Of a DNA stretch of 64,000 bases, positions 57,912 to 64,000 are shown in pieces. Location: the NCBI GenBank assembly GCA_022818135.1, contig JAFMSR010000018.1, positions 38,335,734 through 38,399,733 on the forward strand. Direction: 5' to 3'. The translations under genes and the position numbers were made by a program. The notes under the pieces are model-generated. The model saw only the letters and a list, made by a program, of their open reading frames with translations, did not search any database and had not been told where the DNA came from. Origin of the DNA: Saxidomus purpurata (Eukaryota; Mollusca; Bivalvia; Venerida; Veneridae). Each line of letters begins with the position of its first letter. The stretch's first letter is position 1.

Positions 57912-59779
57912 AATCTAGTTTTTCACGGGTCTCCATTTGATCCAGTTTTAATTCGTATTTGCCGCAGAGTTAGTTGAAACACGCTGACCGATATACATAA
58001 TAGTTGTGTATATCTGACGAAATACTGGTATTTGATCAAAGAGATTTTGAGAAGGTAAAATTGAAATACCTCGTTTTATAACGATATCAAACCTGTTTAA
58101 AAGATCTAATGATCTGTAATGCAATTTACGGCAACTATTATCATGTTGTAATGTACTTAGTTTGTGTGCTGTAAAACACAAAAAATGTGATATGTATATA
58201 AACTCCACATTATATAGCAAGATGATTCACCATCTGGATATAGATAATTGTCACAACTTTTTCTATCAAAGAGTAAACTATCCCTATTGAATTTAGTAGA
58301 TCTAAAAAGGATTCTCGATCTGACATGTGAACCTTAGTTAACTCTTGGGGGTAAAAATATTCTTACTATAAAGTCTATTTCATACAAAACAAAAATAAAC
58401 TGGCAATTAAAGATGACAGTTCTTTTTGATACACCATTAACATGTCAGAAAAATTGTCCAATAAACATCAAAAAGTCATACCCAGAAATACGAAAATTTA
58501 CTGATGTTTATTTTTGGCACGCAATGAAACTTTTTCTTTCAATAGCAAATACAAAGTACATTTACAAATTATGGTCGAGTCTTGATGTACGGGAACTAAC
58601 AAATTGCTATTAAAATAAGAAAGGTATTTTAACTTAAAGTGATATTACCGTTCAAAATGACCATCACAATTTTAAATAAAACATTAATCGGTGATTTATA
58701 CTCCTAGAATAATAAACATTGCCATAGTAATAAGAAAAAAATAACGCTCTGTATAAATTTCATTTACATTGAATATAGAGGAAACCTGTAAAAACATTTT
58801 TTGACTATCCTAGTCAAAAATAAAAAATCAACCCTTTCGGTTATGTATATTTTAATTTGAATTTGTCAATAACGGAAATCACTTGGTAAAACTTATTTTT
58901 ATATGTTTTTAAAGCATCCACTGTATTTTTAGCATCATTCATAAATATAAACCAATGTGACCATATTGAAAGGTAATATAACTTTAAATCTCTAAAATAA
59001 ACTAAAAAGGATATAGCTGTTGTATTTATCAATACCTTTTTTTGGTATGGTCGACTTGAAATATGTAATATTACTCTGAAGAGCAGGGGCTAAATCAGGC
59101 CAACCAATCAGACATTCTAGAATTGCATTTAGAAGGATCATTCATTGGAAAGAAGGTAATAAGAAATATGACAAGATATTTTAATTTCAATTTAGTCAAT
59201 TATCCATATTATGATGGCGATGTTCATTGTGCTACACCATACATAGTCTAAATATCAAAGTTTACTGGTTTTACAATGACATGTTCCAATTAAGAAGAGT
59301 TCATCACAAGAAAACTAGACAGGTGTAACAACAAGTTTTTCGTACCATAAAGTACATCGAACATTTACTAGATTTTACAAACGATCAGCAGATCCCTGGG
59401 TGTATTTGTGAAGAGTTGTATTGTTTGCCAGGTATTATGAACTATGTTTCAACTCAATGCTTTTGTCTCAGTATTATATACTATGTTTCAACTCAAGGCT
59501 GACAGTTCCAAGGTAATAACCTACATTCAGCATATTACTTCATTTTGTGATTATTCTGTTCATTGTGGCATATTCGCAGTTTTTTTTTTGTCAAATCCAG
59601 ATGCATAGAAAAATTTGGAATGTCACAAAAACCATTCCGGAGAAACAATTTGAAATTTGACCCTTCAATCCGGTTACAGAGGATACTTTTACAGTTTCTA
59701 TATAGATATATAGGGAAAATTAGACCCACCCGAGATCATCATGTTTTCTGGCTAATCAACATGCATTAAATACTCTCAG
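57912..59779. other. Intergenic stretch without recognised content
   Basis: No gene or RNA recognised. A short duplication TATTATATACTATGTTTCAA / TATTATGAACTATGTTTCAA lies at about 59435-59495. Confidence 0.4.
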
Positions 59780-60770
59780 TAGAGTGTCACAAAGATTTTC
59801 CTGAGGCTTGTTTACACAAACTGGTCTAGAGAATGTTCGTAACGTAAATATTGACAGACATCAGGCGTTCACAAAAGCTCACTTTGATACTTGCTCAGAC
59901 AGATAGCCAGACATATACACAAGCACACCCATTAACATGGTCATTTTGTAGTTTTCAACAAGTAAAACATGGTCCAAGGTACATGTATTTCTCTAGTTAA
60001 TGCAAGGCCTTTAAATGCAACCTTTCAACTCAAGGTTTTTCTATCATTTTACCATTGGACATAGTTTTTGACCCTCTTTGCCGCTTTAAATATTGACCTA
60101 GTGTTCATTGAGACAGATGCTCTGACCAATTTCCATGAGGATTGGGTACAAAATGTGGCGTAAAGGGCATTCGAAAGAAAGAAGAACCTGGTGACCTCGT
60201 TATGAATCCCATGACATTCATTTTTTAAATTCAATAAAAGTTCATACGGACATACCCCACCTGACCCAAATTTCAGTCCCAACCTTAGTTCAATAAGACA
60301 ACATTTTGACCAATTTTCATGATAATACATGTAAGATACGAAGTATGTTCACAATCATTTTCTATGATTTGGCATGGTGACCAAGATGTATATTCATATG
60401 ACCCAGCTTCAAAATTGGCCTACAGTTTATTGAGACAGTCTGAGCATGGCCTTGAAGGCATAAGGTGTGTGCAAAAGTGTTCTAAATTATCTGACATGGT
60501 GACCTAGTTTTTAATCCCAGCTGACCGAGTTCCAACTTGACCAAAATCTTGTTCAGACAAATAATGTTTTAGAAAATCAGGTAAAAAGTGTGGACACCTA
60601 GCTATTAATTCAACATGAAGTTTATTAATTGTCAAGTATTATCAAGACAAACACTATGATTAGCTTTCCAGACGACTACTTAAAATGTGTCTTCCGTGTT
60701 GGCAAGGTAAATGTGAACAGACAGAATGTGAGGCGATCACAATAGCTCACTTTGGGACTCTCTTATACAC
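59780..60770 (+). repeat. Long-period mollusc repeat (rptD) block
   Basis: Repeated wording TTGACCAATTTTCATGA, CCATGAGGATTGGGTAC, TGGTGACCTAGTTTTTAATC, and an end AGGCGATCACAATAGCTCAC at about 60733. An earlier similar end (GGCGTTCACAAAAGCTCACT) lies at about 59864. Confidence 0.65.
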
Positions 60771-61050
60771 TATGTAAACATTGCTTTAGCAATATTGATA
60801 AAGGGTAGCTCAAGAAAAACTTCTGTGGCATTATTTTGAAATCCAGCCTATGACTTTTGAGGAAACGACTTTTGATGTTGGACATTAAAGCCATCCATGG
60901 TAGTAACAACATAACTATTCCACATTTGAATACCTATGTTCAAATGTTCTGTGTTCAACCTTGTGTGAAAAAGGAACAATGTAAGTTTTCAAAATATTTA
61001 TTTAAACAGCTCATAAATATAACAATCCAATGACATTCTTTATTCATTAA

Positions 61051-61420
61051 AGGGACATACCCTATAACTGATGTCGACTAAAAAAACCTCCAAAACATAA
61101 ATAGTAGAATCTCAAGAAGTATTATAACTTAACCTAAAAGTTTCAGCTATGTATTCCCAGTCATTATTGATAAAATCAGCAGTTTAAAATATACTGCAGT
61201 ACCGTAAACCATTCAATAATCTATGCAGAGTTGTTGTTGTACAATTAATGGGTGGATGTGATTTATTACAGAAAGCCTCTATATTGATTAATTGTGGTAA
61301 AATGAGGCAATTTTCGCCATAGGTTCTCCTTTGAAATTGTATTTATTTGTCATTTTACGTTCATTGAACACATAATCTATGTTTAGAGAATATAATCTAC
61401 TAGATATAGGGAGTGCCCCT
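61051..61420. mobile_element. TTAA-flanked MITE, 370 bp
   Basis: TTAA at 61047-61050 and 61421-61424. Terminal inverted repeats are AGGGACATACCCTATAACTG and (reverse complement) AGGGGCACTCCCTATATCTA. The left end recurs at 4716. No coding capacity. Confidence 0.8.
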
Positions 61421-61599
61421 TTAACTTTATTTCATGCAGTCTGAAACATACTAAACTAGAGCTATCACTAAATGTGATTAATACCCCCAAAAGGATTGCT
61501 TTATAAACTGAAGAAGTTCGTAGTAACATAATACCTTGCAAACAAACTAAAAAGAGATATTGTTCTTAGCAGTTCCTCTCATTGTGCTTGACCATTGTA

Positions 61600-62795
61600 T
61601 GAAGTTGTATTGAATTCCAACTTGTAGTTTTTGAAAAATGCTCCAGACAGGGAAAAGTAACAAAGGGCAATAACACTGTAATTAGTCAAGATGGAGTTAT
61701 GGTTCCGTGCACTGCACTCCCTCTCAAGTTGTATTGAATTCCAACCAGAAATTTTCAAGTTATGCTCCGGACAAGGAAAAGTAACAAAGGGTAATAACTC
61801 TGTAATGAGTCAAGATGGAGTTATAGTTCCTGTGCACTGCACTTCCTCTAAATGTACTTGACCATTGTATGAGGTTGTACTGAATTCCAACCAGTAGTTT
61901 TCAAGTTATGCTTCGGACAAGGAAAAGTAACAAAGGGCAATAACTCAGTAAATACTCAAGATAGAGTTATAGTTCTTGTTTACTGCACTTCCTCTGAGTG
62001 TGCTTAATCATTGTATGAAGTTGTATTGAATTCCAACCAGTAGTTTTCAAGTTATGCTCCGGACAAGGAAAAGTAACAAAGGGCATAACTCTGTAATTAG
62101 TCAAGATGGAGTTATAGTTCTTGTGCACTGCACTTCCTCTCAATGTGCTTGACCATTGTATGAAGTTGTATTGAATTCCAACCAGTAGTTTTCAAGTTAT
62201 GCTCCGGACAAGTAAAAGTAACAAAGGGCAATAACTCAGTAAATACTCAAGATAGAGTTATAGTTCTTGTACACTGCACTTCCTCTGAGTGTGCTTGATC
62301 TTGTATGAACTTGTATTGAATTCCAACCAGTAGTTTTCAAGTTATGCTCCGGACAAGTAAAAGTAACAAAGGGCAATAACTCAGTAAATACTCAAGATAG
62401 AGTTATAGTTCTTGTACACTGCACTTCCTCTGAGTGTGCTTGATCTTGTATGAAGTTGTATTGAATTCCAACCAGTAGTTTTCAAGTTATGCTCCGGACA
62501 AGGAAAAGTAACAAAGGGCATAACTCTGTAATTAGTCAAGATGGAGTTATGGTTCTTGTGCACTGCACTTCCTCTCAATGTGCTTGACCATTGTATGAAG
62601 TTGTATTGAATTCCAACCAGTAGTTTTCAAGTTATGCTCCGGACAAGGAAAAGTAACAAAGGGCAATAACTCTGTAATTAGTCAAGATGGAGTTATAGTT
62701 CTTGTGCACTGCACTTCCTCTCAATGTGCTTGACCATTGTATGAAGTTGTATTGAATTCCAACTAGTAGTTTTCAAGTTATGCTCCGGACAAGGA
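61600..62795 (+). repeat. 146-bp minisatellite, about nine units
   Basis: GAATTCCAAC recurs at 61612, 61737, 61882, 62028, 62172, 62318, 62462, 62608 and 62754. Unit length is 144-146 except for a short 125-base second step. Each unit carries TTTTCAAGTTATGCTCCGGA, AAAGTAACAAAGGGCA and CAAGATGGAGTTATAGTTC. There are two subtypes, TCTGTAATTAGTC and TCAGTAAATACTC. Confidence 0.97.
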
Positions 62796-62803
62796 AAATG
62801 CAA

Positions 62804-62876
62804 CAGACCGCCCGACCGACCGACCGACCGACCGACCGACCGACCGACCGACCAACCGACCGACCGACCAACCACC
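62804..62876 (+). repeat. (CCGA)n microsatellite
   Basis: About seventeen CCGA units with two CCAA interruptions, directly after the minisatellite. Confidence 0.97.
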
Positions 62877-62925
62877 GGGTGACTCCTATATACCCCCCTA
62901 AACTTCGTTTTGGGGGTATAATAAG

Positions 62926-64000
62926 AACTAACAAAACAGATATGCCTTATTTAAGTTTGAACCAACACTGGACTCTGTTTTATGAGAAATGGATCTATGA
63001 ACCTGCACTGAATAACATTCATGTCCCAAACAAATCCTGAAGAAATAACTAAAACTTGTTTTAAATTTCTGATTCACCTTGTAAAATGTAATTTACCTGT
63101 GAAGTTATAATAAAGTACAACTCACAGTTGTAAGAGTTTAGACCTGCAAACTGTTTGGTGTCTAGATGCACAAACAAAGTATGGGACTAGATATCTGGAT
63201 TTATTGTAATTAGCAAAACAATGTTCTCCTCTTTCTTTGAAAGAGGACAAAGTAAAGTTATTAATAACATGTTTGACCTCTGTATATGCTGTATAATATG
63301 GCACTGAAAGTAAGAGTCTGCCATATACTTCAATTGCAATACTGTCTGTCCTGCTATTCATGGTTTAGTTATTCGATAAAACTGTTCTTGTTAACACTGT
63401 CATCCTTTCTGTAAACAAATGGACTTCAGTCATATCATGTATTTTGCAATACATGACAAAATCTGAAAAATCCAATTTTTTGTTCAAACTCTGTCAAAAA
63501 CCCGAGGTGTACTACTTCCTAATTACCATTTCTGCAGTTCTTTTACGTAACATGTGACACAAAAATTAGGAAAACACATAAAAAATTTATTTCCCTCCCC
63601 TTACCCAAAAGTGAAGCAGCATAAAAGGGTGCAATAGTCTTGGTTTCCTACCATTTTCAATGGTATTAGGATAGCAGATTTTAAAAATCTGCACAATATA
63701 TAGCCAAAACCCAGCTGATATTCTGTTCACACCAGCTATATGAAAATTGCAGTTTTGTCCATTATGTCAATTTACAATCATGTAAACCAGTCTGTCTCCT
63801 CTGCTCATATCTTCCAAATAATAATATCTGCAAAGATTATGATAATCAAGGCACAATCACTATGCTCTGCTTTTCATCATGTGTACTCTGTATCTCCCTG
63901 TGTCCACAATTTATCTCCAGAGTTGTTTCCCCTCTCACACTTTCCTGTCTCAATCTGTTTGTATCTTTGCTGAGCCTGTACACGTCTTGTTGCTTTCTTC
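62926..64000. other. Terminal stretch without recognised content
   Basis: No gene, RNA or repeat family recognised in the last 1.07 kb. Confidence 0.4.

Larger units (their letters stand above)
61455..62925 (+). mobile_element. Helentron/pearl-like non-autonomous element with central minisatellite
   Basis: Starts near ACTAGAGCTATCACTAAATG (a small stem ATCAC/GTGAT) and AATACCCCCAAAA at about 61482. It ends with the hairpin TATACCCCCC ... GGGGGTATA at about 62890-62920, so a short inverted terminal motif (TACCCCC / GGGGGTA) marks both ends. The middle is the minisatellite and microsatellite listed separately. The order left motif, array, microsatellite, 3' hairpin is that described for pearl, DINE-1-like and Helentron-derived elements; the class assignment is an inference. 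Confidence 0.55.

Noticed and set aside
61600..62795. CRISPR-like direct repeats
   Set aside because: Units are contiguous 146-bp tandem copies without unique spacers, in a eukaryotic genome.
62381..62875. Minus-strand proteins with SVGRSVGR repeats
   Set aside because: Translation of the 146-bp minisatellite and the (CCGA)n run.

Overview
The window is nuclear DNA of an animal, most probably a bivalve mollusc. It is AT-rich and intron-rich and has no prokaryotic gene organisation. It carries long-period repeats of the kind common in bivalve genomes (arrays with GACCTAGTTTTTGACC-like wording, an element starting near AACAAGAGGGCCAAGATGG, and a minisatellite element closed by a hairpin near TATACCCCC). 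Species is not determined.

Genes. (1) At the left edge (25-969, + strand) lies the last coding exon of a Ser/Thr-rich, heavily N-glycosylated single-pass membrane protein. (2) The main gene is a follistatin gene on the minus strand, rebuilt here from splice sites and reading phase. Exon 1 (signal peptide) is 31716-31809 and exon 2 (follistatin N-terminal domain) is 13154-13348. Exons 3-5 (follistatin domains 1-3) are 12169-12387, 10791-11021 and 9850-10098. Exon 6 (very basic tail) is 8339-8512 and the proposed exon 7 (Cys-containing acidic tail, stop) is 2376-2560. All introns are phase 1. The joined CDS is 1347 nt (448 codons plus stop). A CCAAT/GC-box/TATA cluster lies at 32366-32418 in the correct orientation. 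The first intron is about 18.4 kb. The two genes converge tail to tail. (3) A possible extra exon of a small secreted Cys-rich protein (15751-16005, minus) lies inside follistatin intron 1.

Everything else is mobile-element debris and tandem repeats. There is one complete mariner copy with TIRs and TA duplication but a broken transposase (40612-41876), and two internally deleted Tc1-like copies (19731-20301, 30194-30962). MITE-like elements include a pogo/Tigger-type one (9239-9422), two flanked by TTAA (49667-50620 and 61051-61420) and a 109-bp hairpin element. Two tRNA-Ser-derived SINEs are present. A composite family (here rptA) with an internal tRNA-Thr-like module has at least nine copies. 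Two further dispersed families (rptB, rptC), several long-period mollusc repeats (rptD) and a Helentron/pearl-like element with a 146-bp minisatellite (61455-62925) complete the set. From about 32.5 kb to 64 kb I found no convincing host gene; that half is upstream intergenic DNA of the follistatin gene or introns of genes I cannot see.
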